A stretch of 64,000 bases of DNA, taken from the NCBI RefSeq assembly GCF_021155775.2, contig NC_060237.1:5830501-5894500 (forward strand), given 5' to 3'. The position numbers and the translations under genes were made by a program. Under the pieces are notes generated by a model that was given only the letters and a program-made list of their open reading frames with translations, was not told where the DNA came from and did not search any database. Shown here in pieces: positions 1-10,530 of this stretch. How positions within the stretch are numbered: position 1 is the stretch's first letter; every line of letters begins with the position of its first letter. The DNA is from Neodiprion pinetum (taxonomy: Eukaryota > Arthropoda > Insecta > Hymenoptera > Diprionidae).

Positions 1-26
1 TTGGCCCATTCTGTCGGCGGGGAAAA

Positions 27-3000
27 ATGGCGCAAGTTCTTAGGGGTAGGGTCGGTGTGTTTACGACAAAGTATTTTCAAACAATCATACCGAAAGTTGA
101 ACTCCCCATAAAATATCATCGATCATGTTTTCACACCAGCTGGGTTTTCGATGGTACGTAATTTTTCATTCATCAATACTTGAGCGAACATATGCGATTA
201 CCAGAGGTTAGGTTTGCCATGTCGCCAATATTACTTAACCACGTAAATCAACAGTTGCATTAAGTTTCGTAGCTAACAATTAGATCTTGACCCAATTTTT
301 CTGAGATAGGGATGGCGCATTTCATTCGAATCAATGAAGTAACTCTGCGTGTATTTGCGGAGAGCCTTTTTTTAATTTTGTTATGCAACTTTTTTTTCGA
401 TCCCTAGAACATCAGATCCAATTGTCCAAAAAATAACTATGGATTTTCTGTAAATAATTTATATTGAAAAATACAAGTACGTAATTATTGAAAACTGAAA
501 ACTTCTATTAAGGCGAGACAGGTAATATCCATTTATGCAGGTTGTGAGAAATGTAATTTTTTTAATAGTAAAAGGACGAGAACTCCTAATGCCGTCCTTG
601 TCACCAACCATGGAACAAGGTACATTGATCAAATGGTTGAAAAAGGAGGGAGATGACATCGATCCTGGCGATGCTGTCGCCGATATTCAAACCGATAAGG
701 CAGTGATGACGATGGAAATGGACGACGAAGCCATTCTAGCAAAAATAATCGTAATATAGTTTGTTTCTTCCTCAATATTGTAGTATTTCTCACAGCTCCT
801 TCCACAAGCCATAACATCTTTTCCTTTATAAATATATCTTAGGATATCTTATTAAACTTTAGGTCGCAGAAGGAACCAAAGATGTCAAAGTTGGCACATT
901 GATCGCTTTGACGGTAGATAAGGGTGAGGATTGGAAGGCAGTGGAAGTGCCAGGAGGATCTACTGCTGGAACACCGTCTGTTTTCTCTACGAATTCAGAT
1001 CCTCCTGCTCCATCTGCACCAGCTGCATCTGCATCACAGCCAATACCAGATGGACAGTGAGTTAATGTACAAATTGTGAATATTTTCAGAGCTGGAGAAA
1101 TTTGGCTTGAATTAAACAGAAGTATGACTTGGAAATGAAACTATTGTGGCCAGTCATTTAGTAGAATACTTTCAATTATCTTTACTTCCGAAAGCTCGCT
1201 AAATGTAAATGCAAGTTAATATATTGTAACTTTTACACTTCCAGACATGACTTGACGATGCCAGCTTTATCTCCAACAATGACAACAGGAGTATTGGTAA
1301 AGTGGCTAAAAAAAGAAGGTGACAATATAGAGCCAGGCGATGCTATCGCGGATATACAGACTGACAAAGCTGTCATGACTTTTGAACTCGAAGACGAGTT
1401 AGTATTGGCTAAAATAATTGTAAGTATTACCATATGACGTTGTGTCTGTTGGGGAGACAGATTGTTGTTTAGGAAAATCGTCGTGCTAACTTTTTAATTC
1501 GTCTTCATCGCAGGTACCTGAAGGATCTCAAGTTGAAGTCGGCCAACTTATTGCTTTGACCATGGATAAGGGTTCTGATTGGACAAAGGCCGTTATTCCT
1601 GCCACTACTCCGGTCGCCAATGCTGCAAAACCTGCTCCTTCTACACCATCTCAACCACTCAAACAAGCGCCAACTTCGCGTAGTACACTTCCACCACCAA
1701 GCGGCCAGTATGTATGTTTGCATTACTTTGGAAGTTGGTTTCATTGCATGACTGCAGCATCAAGTTTCAAATATTTCCGAAGTAAATTAAGAATAGTGAA
1801 TTTATAATACCGTCAGCGAAGGTGTGACAGATGTAATTAGATGTACAAATACTATTTTGATCCAGGGTCTATGGCTTGGCTGTCAAAAGGTTACTGGAAG
1901 AGTATGATTTGAGTTCTGGTTCAATAAAAGGAACTGGACGACCTAATCGCCTTTTGAAAAGTGATGTTCTTGCTCACATTCAAGCCCATGGTCTGCAAAA
2001 AGTAGCCCCAAAAATCGGTATAGATTCTGATCATTTTAGTACGCATGCCATGTTGAATTACATCACCAAAATATTTTACAATCGCTGTTTCACGTATTGC
2101 TCAGTACAAATGTATCCAAGAAATTTGATTGGAGTTGACTTCTGAGCAAATTTTTGCAAATTAATTTACTATTACTTAATTGGTTTTATAGCAGCTGGAC
2201 CGGAATCTCCTGCAGCATCCAAATCAAGCAATCCAAGTGCAATCGGAAATACCAGTGAAAGACCATCTGGATTGGGGCAAAATATCCCATCCACTTACAA
2301 GGATGTTCCTGTCAGCAATATTAGGGCAGTCATTGCAAAAAGACTTGCAGAATCTAAAGTCAGTAACGCAAGACTCACTTCATATTTGCTTTATTTTACT
2401 ATTACGCAATTTTTTTCTTTTCTAACCAAAATATTTTTGTTTCAGAGAAACATCCCACATTCTTACGAATTCATGGATATTAAAGTAGACAAACTGAACG
2501 AAATTCGGGAAAAGTTGAAGGCGGAAAACGTCAAGGTATCCGTGAACGATTTCATCACTAAAGCTGTTGCTCACGCACTCCTGGAATGTCCAGCTGTTAA
2601 TACGTTGTATCAGAATGGACAGGTAAGTGTGATAACTTTGGACACATTGTCGTATACCTCTTTTAATTTAGGCAAAAAAAAAGGTGAAATATAAATCTAT
2701 TGTCGTATTTTAACTTTTATTTTTTCATTAACTTTCAGATTGTTCAAATGCAAAAAGTGGATATTTCGTTCGCAGTTTCTATTCCAACTGGCCTTATAAC
2801 GCCAATTATATTTGACGTTCCATCAAAAGGTTTGATAGATATTTCTGCCAGTATTAAAGAGCTTGCTGGTCGAGCTCGTGACGGAAAACTTCAGCCACAT
2901 GAATTTCAAGGTGGAACGTTTACGTAAGTTTTAATTGAAGCTATATCTAATTGTAAGATATCCAGTTTCATTGGGTGTTTAAATTATGTGATACGACTGT

Positions 3001-3475
3001 CTTCTTTAAAATGTTCCAAGTTTTACTCACATTTTATATCATTATCATTTCCATTAGAATATCCAACCTTGGTATGTTTGGCATTAAAGAATTTTCCGCC
3101 ATAATAAATCCCCCACAAACAGCTATTTTAGCCGTGGGAACTGGAAGACAGGAATTAGGTGAGTTTTCTGTCTAACTATGAATCGATGATTTCACTCTTG
3201 ATTGTAGGATTTGCGTTAATTTTTTATTATAATCAGTTGTTTGTACAAGCCTTTAGGATAAACCCAATTTTTCAGCAAATTCTGTATCATAAGTTTCTCC
3301 CACAGATTCTAATTTTAATACCGTCACACGAATGACAACAACACTATCATATGATAGGCGAGCAATCGACGATGATCAGGCAGCTGACTTTCTAGCTGTT
3401 TTAAGAGCCATGCTTGAAGATCCAACTTTCTTGGCTGTCGGACGGGCTCAAGCATATAGGCATAAACGTGTATGA
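27..3475 (+). CDS. PDHX: Pyruvate dehydrogenase protein X (E3-binding protein), two lipoyl domains
   Basis: Non-catalytic E2-like subunit of the mitochondrial pyruvate dehydrogenase complex that anchors dihydrolipoamide dehydrogenase (E3). Eleven exons join in frame: 27-153, 569-750, 863-1056, 1245-1419, 1514-1707, 1866-2017, 2192-2358, 2446-2622, 2739-2923, 3058-3158, 3306-3475 (607 aa). In order: a basic mitochondrial leader (about 1-42, FHTS near its end), lipoyl domain 1 (about 48-125, TDKA lysine K86), a Pro/Ala/Ser linker, lipoyl domain 2 (about 171-250, K209), a peripheral subunit-binding domain (292-331) and a CoA-acyltransferase fold (about 365-607). The E2 catalytic motif DHRxxDG reads DRRAIDD (568-574), so the histidine is replaced by arginine and the glycine by aspartate. 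Vertebrate PDHX likewise lacks the histidine, which argues for PDHX rather than catalytic E2 (DLAT). Human PDHX has one lipoyl domain. Only 26 bases precede the ATG, so the promoter lies outside the window. Confidence 0.9.
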
Positions 3476-5129
3476 TTCTACCTGTAAGTGATTCAAAAAT
3501 TAAGTAGTTAAACAAAGTATATATGTGGACACATTTTTTTCGATCATGGAAAAGTGCATTAGGTTTCAGGTTTTATACTGTTCAGCCAACTGTAATTACT
3601 GAGAAATATTTGTAACCCACTTTTAACATATCACAAAGGAATTAATTTTTGCACGCAATTCAACGCTTTTAATTTCAGATATCTTATCTTTTGCCTATGT
3701 TCCAAATGAATCATCTTCTATCGATAAAGATCGAATATTCTTGCTAATTTCTTTCAGGTTCCGTACTCATGGAAGGAACTCTGAGAATTCCCAAATTTTC
3801 GTAAGTTAGAAAAATTGTACAGAATATTTATTTAAAGATGAATCTGCACCTATGTGTATGCATAGAACCAAGGTGTATTAAGAGCTTGATTTTCAAAGAC
3901 AATGTTTGTTTCTAGTAAGTTGTAAGAACAGGCTTCAGACAGATTGTGATACTTGAAGAGTAACTTCACTTAGTAATCAGTCATAGCTCATTTACAGTTT
4001 AAATGAAATCAGCAATTTTCTTAACAAAATAATGTTACGATTCAGTACAGATTTATTTGTGTATTTTGTAGTTGAACTACAACCATTATGTTACCAGTGT
4101 ATAAGCCCACGGCAATGAATATAACGAACGATTACAGAAGTTTGTAAAGCTCTTTAGAACTCAGGGTGTACAGTAGAATTCAGTACACGAAATTTTCATG
4201 AAAATATTTATTGATGTTCTTTTCTAGTTACTATCAACTACAAGTTGCTGTGTAGCCATGTAGTTTCAATATAATATTCTGTATATTTTTAGTGATTTGC
4301 CAATAATACACTTTGTTCGGTCTGCATATGACGTATGTACATACATGTTATTTCGATCTCTAAGTATTTAAAGAAATTTATTTTTAGCCTGACAATCGTT
4401 AGATCAACATTACTTCGGTTCATAATTTATTTATTTATTTATTACATACATTATTCTTACAATTCGGGATCAGTGCAAATGAAAACTCTCAATCAAGAAA
4501 TCTATAATAAAGAAACACTGTTTATTTCAATAGGAATTTTTCCGGAATTTATTTTATCGTTTGTGTCCATTTTTTTTTTTTTATTATTTAAAGCAAAGTG
4601 GAAGGAAATTCAATTAGTCAAATAAAGGTATTGCATGTCCTCACCTATGCTAAAGTATGTCTGATATGTGTATATGAAAAACCTAGAAGTTCAATTGCAT
4701 ATAACTTTTGCAATTATCATTTGTAACGGAACTGAAATAATCCGATCTAATTATTTAAAAATACTTTACTTCATGTACACATATGGGAAGCAGGAGTTTG
4801 TTCCTCATGATACTTTCTCATTTGATTGAATCCCTATACACTTCTTTGCATATAAAACCAGCATTTCTATGATTTGAACCATATAATAATAAGACAAAAG
4901 TACCGTATTTTCACGTGTAATTGTGTATTCCAACATTTTCTTTAGTAGATTTATAGTTCAACTACAGATAAAAGGTAATGTAATTCGTTATCTCGATTTA
5001 GGAATCGAATTCTGTAGAAGTATCATTTATTACTTTTATCTCAGCTTATCAAGCGGCGCGATAATTTTCATACTAAGCGACATAGCAACACATACTCTCT
5101 TCTGATATGCTGTATAATGTTACATACCA

Positions 5130-5275
5130 CAGGAGTATCTTTAGCTCACTGTTTACATCGTTCGATTCCATTTGAATCTCAAGGTCGTGGGTTCGGTCGA
5201 GTTTTTTTACCCAATATAATTTTTCACTAGTTTTCAAGGCATTAGACTCAATCTCCGACCAGGGGGAAAAAAAAT
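5130..5275 (+). repeat. tRNA-derived SINE-like relic
   Basis: TAGCTCACTG (5142-5151) matches an internal Pol III A box and GGTTCGGTCGA (5190-5200) matches a B box. They are spaced as in tRNA genes, but the anticodon and acceptor stems do not close. The sequence continues past the B box to an A-rich tract (about 5267-5274), as in a SINE. It is not a functional tRNA gene. The boundaries are approximate and no target-site duplication was found. Confidence 0.4.
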
Positions 5276-6916
5276 GTATAATTTCTTTTATATGATTGTT
5301 ACATACGTGTTTTAATTACATATACATAACTCATACAATATTTATAGCCCAGCAGATAAGGGCTGCGATTTACAGCTGTGACTGTGCAATAATTTTATGA
5401 AAAATCTTATATTTGTTAGAATTGACGAAATCGCAATAGATCTGATTGACAATTCAGACACAGTTTGATTAGAATTCTCATACAAGCAATTCATACATAA
5501 AAATCTGGCATTAATATTAAAAGATGGACATTTTTTTTTTGTAAACAATTAATTATTTAAATTTTTCACAAACGCTCTTTTGTGTGGTTAGTGTTGGTAT
5601 TATAAATAACTTGTTGGTGTGATTTCCAGTTGGATACTTTGAAATCTGCATTTTTAATATCGATAACTTGTTGTACAGAAGTTGTCTACAAACCACTAAA
5701 TTATCAACAATATCATTCAATCTATGTATCACATCTCAATTGATTTCTCATGAAGGTTAATTTTCTCCTTCCTTTCTTCTGCTGCGTTACCAGTATTTTA
5801 AAGCAATTTAATACTACAGCTTTTGCTTAAAAGTCTAATTAAGATAAGGAAGTTGTGGCGTTACATCTAAACTTTTTTACAGTTATTATTTTCTTAATAT
5901 GCATGCTGGAATTCGATGTCACACTATATGTCGTTGGGAAAGTTTGATTATATTATTTGCTCAGAATTTTATTGTCAAATTCATGGGAATTTTGATAAAA
6001 AGTAACATTTTTATGAATACAAATATGATTTTACAATCTTAGGGTATAAAATGCTTGGTTGTTTGACAACGAGCAGACAAATCACGCTTTACAAGCATAA
6101 TTATTATTGCATCATCTTAATCTAAAAAATTGTGTAAAGTACAAATAGAAAAAATGCTGAATGCTCATCTAAATAAACTGTTACATGAAATAACCTATAT
6201 TGTAGAATGTAGCATTTGTTTGGTCCGTTTAAAAAATGATCGATTTTTACGTCAGAATGGTTATTGCTAAATTACAATTATATAATCCAGGGTTAGCAAA
6301 AACTGTATACATATGTATAAAATTTTGAATGATTATCTGAAAATTACTTATCACAATGGTATAAAATCTATCAAAATTACTTGTTACGTTTTAATACTGC
6401 TCAAAGGCAAAAATACTTTTGAGCTGAAAGCTAGGCACTTGAGAAAATGTAAAACACGTCAATTAATGCCAACCCTGCCCGAAAGTTGACGGATTATATA
6501 TTGGCATTTGTTTACTCTAATAAGTAGTTCTCAAAATATTTGGTATGTTTGAAAAAAAAAAAAAAAAAAAAAACAAGTGAGTCTTCAATCTTTAAAGGTC
6601 TATTGCCAAGTAAGTTATGAATTTTTTTTAACACTGACTGAATATGCAAAATACTTTTGTTAAGTGATGTAAGTTGATTTTACGTTGAATACTTTGTGTC
6701 AGTCTTGAACATAGTATCAATTATCTTTGACTACACTTGATTGCACTAGATCAAATTATTTATATCTGCAATCATTGATAAACTACAAATACTAAATATA
6801 CTAATCATGACTGTTTCATATTAATGTTAAATGTAAACTTATACAGGCTTCAAAAATATGTATAGTATATCTCGAGTAAATATTTGTAAAATTGATAAAA
6901 GTTTTTTTATGCTAAA

Positions 6917-6922
6917 TTTATT
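6917..6922 (-). terminator. Poly(A) signal for the Pak3-like gene
   Basis: TTTATT on the + strand is AATAAA on the - strand. It lies about 160 bases downstream of the kinase stop codon and is the nearest canonical signal I noticed. The cleavage site is not visible. Confidence 0.45.
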
Positions 6923-7079
6923 ACAGAAAAACTGTATGTATAAATATTCTGCGGCACGTACCGAAGGGTCGAGTACTGGCTATGAAACGATAGCGATACA
7001 CAACTGGAAATGATGAGTGGAAGAATATTTTCTCAATTTTCCTACTCATATAATTAATTTTTGAGACAATATAATTTGT

Positions 7080-8591
7080 TTAAAATACTTTTCGCAAAAT
7101 TTTTTGGGCTGCACGAATTAGCGGTGTTAGCGTAGATAAATCCGCACAGTTATCTAAGAAAGGATGAGCGAGCAGCTCCTCAGCTGTTGCTCGATCATCG
7201 ACCTCGACAGCCAGGCATCTCTCAAGGAAATTTTGAAAATGAGGAGTTAGCGTATCCCACCTCGGGATGGATGGTTTCCCTATAGCAGCGATCAAGTACA
7301 GAGCTCGGAGCGGAGTTTCCTTCAAGTACGGAGGCTCTCCTTCGATCATTTCAATCGCCATTATACCAAGGGACCAAATATCTACTTTTTTACCGTACTG
7401 TTTCCGTGTAACAACCTCTGGAGCCATCCAATATGGGGTCCCAACCATTGTTTGCCTCTTTTCGTCACCAACAATGTTTGCGCAAAATCCAAAGTCTGTC
7501 ACCTTTACCAACCCATTCATTCCAAGTAGAATGTTGTCGGATTTAATGTCTCTGTGAATGATTCCTTTTGCATGTAGAAAGCTAACGGCTTTGAGAACCT
7601 CGCGGCAGACTGCCGCTATCTGGGCCTCCTTCATAATAGTTTCAGTGACGACATCCGTTAACGGCCCTCCATCCAGCAGTTCCATTATCACCCATAGATT
7701 TTCGTCTACCAGATAAGCGTCAAGAAAATTGACCAGATTTGGATGATGGAATCCTTTCAAGACTTGAATCTCTGTCAGAATTAGCTCCTTCTTAGGCTGT
7801 TTGGTCAAATCAATGTCTTTGATGGCCACTCTTTGACCAGTCTTTGTATCGGTGGCTATGAAAACAGTGCCCGACGCACCAGCTCCTACTTCCTTGCTTC
7901 TCTCAAACCTGCGATGCGGATCTTCGGGATTGCAGATTTTTCTCAGCTCCTCGAAAACCTCGTCCTCTGTCATTTTCCCCACCGAACCCTCAGTCTTTCT
8001 TCGTAGTATGGGACTCTCGTCTTCCGGGTGACGGATATCATCTGGCAGTCGAGTTTCATCTTCTTCGTTAATTTGGTAAGTATTTAAATCCTCTAATATC
8101 TCTGTCAACGTTTTTTCAGAATGTTCCACCTTTGTTCGTGGGGCGGGCTTGGGGTGTTTGTTGAGCTTCGGAGGCAGGTCTGGTAATCTCTGCTGGCTGT
8201 CATTTGAGCTGATGGAGGTGCTGCCGTCGGAATCACCAGATTGATACTGTTTTTTCGATAAGATTTTATCGATCTCTTGCGATTCTTCGGCGATCAATTT
8301 CTCTGTGACAAATGGTTTGAAAACTTCCTCGAGCGGTTTTTTCTTTATTGAATAATTGTAGAACTTAATCGCCTGCAAGGCTGCTGCTGGGTGCTCACTC
8401 TGCTCGACCTTGGTTATCTGCTTGTCCAATTCTTGGATCCACCGGTCGGGCAGACCCTCGAGTTGACCAGTTTCGACATTTTTCGTAACGTGGATATTCT
8501 GCGTGACGTTTGTCGGCAGACCTATCTCCGAAACTACCTCGACGTTGCTGTTCTTCTTCTTCGTAAATAGCCTTGTTATACTCAGGCTCAT
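7080..8591 (-). CDS. Pak3: p21-activated kinase, Pak3-like, single coding exon
   Basis: Serine/threonine kinase of the PAK family, which acts downstream of Rac/Cdc42 on actin and junctions. The protein is 503 aa from an ATG in good context (AAAATGA at 8591). The open frame extends 14 codons further upstream only to a GTG. In order: a basic leader; a CRIB-type GTPase-binding motif (23-35, IGLPTNVTQNIHV) followed by TGQLEGLPDRW as in group I PAK inhibitory regions; a Ser-rich linker; a proline-rich stretch with LPPKLNKHPKPAPR (139-152); and a kinase domain (about 230-480). Kinase motifs present: GAGASG glycine loop (236-241), VAIK lysine 258, HRDIKSDN (346-353), DFG (366-368), activation-loop RQTMVGTPYW with T381. 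The whole coding region is one exon, unlike every neighbour. The consensus F and first H of CRIB are V29 and Q31. There is no N-terminal PxxP segment before CRIB, as in short Pak3-type proteins. The Pak3 assignment over other group I PAKs is from memory. Confidence 0.92.
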   Translation of the reverse strand: MSLSITRLFTKKKNSNVEVVSEIGLPTNVTQNIHVTKNVETGQLEGLPDRWIQELDKQITKVEQSEHPAAALQAIKFYNYSIKKKPLEEVFKPFVTEKLIAEESQEIDKILSKKQYQSGDSDGSTSISSNDSQQRLPDLPPKLNKHPKPAPRTKVEHSEKTLTEILEDLNTYQINEEDETRLPDDIRHPEDESPILRRKTEGSVGKMTEDEVFEELRKICNPEDPHRRFERSKEVGAGASGTVFIATDTKTGQRVAIKDIDLTKQPKKELILTEIQVLKGFHHPNLVNFLDAYLVDENLWVIMELLDGGPLTDVVTETIMKEAQIAAVCREVLKAVSFLHAKGIIHRDIKSDNILLGMNGLVKVTDFGFCANIVGDEKRQTMVGTPYWMAPEVVTRKQYGKKVDIWSLGIMAIEMIEGEPPYLKETPLRALYLIAAIGKPSIPRWDTLTPHFQNFLERCLAVEVDDRATAEELLAHPFLDNCADLSTLTPLIRAAQKILRKVF

Positions 8592-9331
8592 TTTGGCACG
8601 CGGTTTAGCAAAGTTTATCGAGGGGCGTTCCACCGTGGTTGACGAATTTATTTTCCTAGTTATCGAAAACGGCGAGTGTTAATACAAGGTATCGAAAACG
8701 CGGAGACTGATCACACCCATTATTCAGGATTTAGCCGCGTGAGTTGCGAGTCTCGGTCTTATCTATTTACAAACTTTATTCATTTGCAGGCGTGTGCTAT
8801 TTAATCACTCACTCGACACAGACATTACTAATTATCTCACGCACTCCTGGAAACTTCTTTTACGTTGGTACACTACACTGATATGCCGTCTGAATTGCAG
8901 CAGAGAATGTAACAGAACTTCTTTTTCCGAAAAATACCTAATTTTAACGATCATCGACCAACACTGTCGCCATCTGCCTTCGACTGATTCAGCAAATGAG
9001 TCACCCTTTTCTTTTCGACTTGCTTGCCAACCAAAATCGACAGTTATCGATAGTTTGTTAGTCGTAGTTCATTGGTGTATTATAATCACATTATAATAAT
9101 CACCGAAATCACGTGACTGAAAAAAAGATCTGATTGGTTAAAGATTTTACGTTGTCTGCTTTGCCTATTTATGACTGGTTTCTATCCGCTGATCCATATC
9201 CAGTTTGACGTGAGGTGTTGTTTGACATACACGCTTGAACGGTAAAGAAACGGTGGGTGTGGGGAAAACAAATACATAATTTGACGCAATTTTACACGCA
9301 TCCGGGTTTTCGCTGCTCAAAGTGTACGAAG
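8592..9331. promoter_or_regulatory. Divergent promoter region between Pak3 and SDHAF2
   Basis: A 740-bp gap between two outward-facing start codons. It contains the palindrome TATCGATA (9045-9052), identical to the core of the insect DNA replication-related element (DRE) found in housekeeping promoters. It also contains TCACGTGA (9109-9116), a palindromic E-box. Both lie nearer SDHAF2. No TATA box is evident. Which gene each site serves is inference. Confidence 0.5.
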
Positions 9332-9944
9332 ATGAGTGCTATAACGAAGGCCGGTAGGCTGTTTAATGTAAGTTGTCATCGATACATTTTCTTTCAGGAT
9401 ATTTTCGCAATTATGTAACAAGACGTAGAAGTCGGTGTTTATTTAATCTTGCTTATTACAGGCTAGATCTTTCATTTTGACGAGGAATATTTCTCGTAGC
9501 TCCGTTAACGATAACGATGATCTCAATATTGTTCATCCCGAGGCACGTGAGCCACACATTCCTCCTTATGTGGAACGGCAAGGTGAAGACATAACCTTAA
9601 AACGAGCTAGGTGGGTATCGTGGGTATAAAACGACTCTATTTGAACAAACTTAAATTAGAATTCACTTTGCAGGCTCATCTACCAATCTCGCAAACGAGG
9701 TATGTTGGAAAACGGTCTCCTTCTTAGTACTTTTGCCAAAAAGTACCTCGACAACTTCAATGAATCCCAAATGGTGTTGTACGATAGATTGATCAACCTG
9801 CCGTCAAATGACTGGGATATATTTCACTGGGCTGCAGAAGTTAAGCCGACTCCGTCTGAGTTTGACAATGAAGTTATGGATTTGCTCAAAGAGCATGTTA
9901 AAAATAAGGATAGAGTCAGCAGATTGATGCAACCAGAATTGTAA
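9332..9944 (+). CDS. Sdhaf2: Succinate dehydrogenase assembly factor 2, mitochondrial
   Basis: Matrix protein (Sdh5 family) needed to attach FAD covalently to the flavoprotein subunit of succinate dehydrogenase, hence for complex II. Three exons, 9332-9367, 9462-9610 and 9674-9944, give 151 aa in frame. Residues 1-25 form a basic, Ser-rich mitochondrial leader with little acidic content. The family core is intact: SRKRGMLENGLLLSTFAKKY, then LYDRLINLPSNDWDIFHW with the characteristic NDWD(I/L) motif, then a C-terminal acidic/basic helix ending in PEL. Length matches the family (about 150-165 aa). The start codon is the only ATG giving a leader in this frame. The gene is divergent to Pak3 and convergent with Blm, whose 3' end lies 586 bp away. 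Confidence 0.95.
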
Positions 9945-10530
9945 TTAGTTATGAACGAGTAGCCATTGCAATTAGAGATTTCAAAAACGATATTAAACTA
10001 CAGATGAATTTATTCCCTGGCAGGATCAAAAGTGAAAAACAGTTATAAACGATACAATATGGAAAACTAACTGATCATCATCGTTGCTCTTTGTTTCGGA
10101 AGAGCTAAAAGTGAGTCAGTATTTTGTATTTTTTATATATCCAACTTGTTCACGCGTCATATCAGGAAAATTGTATTTATTTCTGTTTTGTGATTGAATT
10201 TTTTTGGTGTGTGTAAAAAACAAATATTATGTAAAAGTTAAAAACCATTTTATTACAAAACACATTTCTTCTCGACAATAAATTATTCAAAATTATTTTT
10301 ATACACAAGTACTAGTTGGGCTGCATAACTGATAGCAATTTTCAATCATCCTAAGATCTTCGTCTTTCATCATTTTAAGACCTTAGGATTGAAAAATAAG
10401 TAAATCTTATCGTAAACATAATCATCTCATCATCTTGATCACACAATCTGTTTACATAGTCTGAACACTTGGAAGCTAGTTTTAGGTTGTTTTTTTTCTT
10501 TCAGAACTTGTTTCATTAAATTTGAGGTTA
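9945..10530. terminator. Overlapping convergent 3' ends of SDHAF2 and Blm
   Basis: AATAAA on the + strand at 10277-10282 fits the SDHAF2 3' end. AATAAA on the - strand (TTTATT at 10249-10254) fits the Blm 3' end. Because the signals sit 28 bp apart and face opposite ways, the two transcripts probably overlap at their tails. A hairpin lies at 10339-10395. There is no ORF of note. Confidence 0.5.
10339..10395. other. Imperfect hairpin in the SDHAF2/Blm overlap
   Basis: TTTTCAATCATCCTAAGATC with CTT is mirrored by AAGACCTTAGGATTGAAAA 16 bases later. The two arms pair over about 18 positions with a small bulge. It lies in the predicted Blm 3' UTR, before the - strand poly(A) signal. It could be a fold in the Blm mRNA or a remnant of a small inverted-repeat element. 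Confidence 0.4.

Larger units (their letters stand above)
3476..7079. other. Convergent 3' UTR and intergenic stretch between PDHX and Pak3
   Basis: AT-rich DNA with no convincing ORF. It should hold the 3' UTR of PDHX on the + strand and of the kinase gene on the - strand. It contains an ATTT microsatellite near 4425-4443, a tRNA-derived SINE-like sequence (about 5130-5275), an A-run near 6550-6573, and an AATAAA on the - strand at 6917-6922. I see no other gene or RNA in it. Confidence 0.6.

Noticed and set aside
27..3475. Calling the first gene the catalytic E2 (DLAT) because it has two lipoyl domains
   Set aside because: The acyltransferase motif lacks the catalytic His (DRRxxDD), and the tail and lipoyl sequences resemble PDHX more.
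5142..5200. A functional tRNA gene
   Set aside because: A and B boxes are present, but the acceptor and anticodon stems do not pair.
8592..8633. Upstream extension of the Pak3 frame by 14 codons
   Set aside because: The extension begins at GTG, not ATG. The ATG at 8591 has a good context and starts a typical Pak3-like leader.
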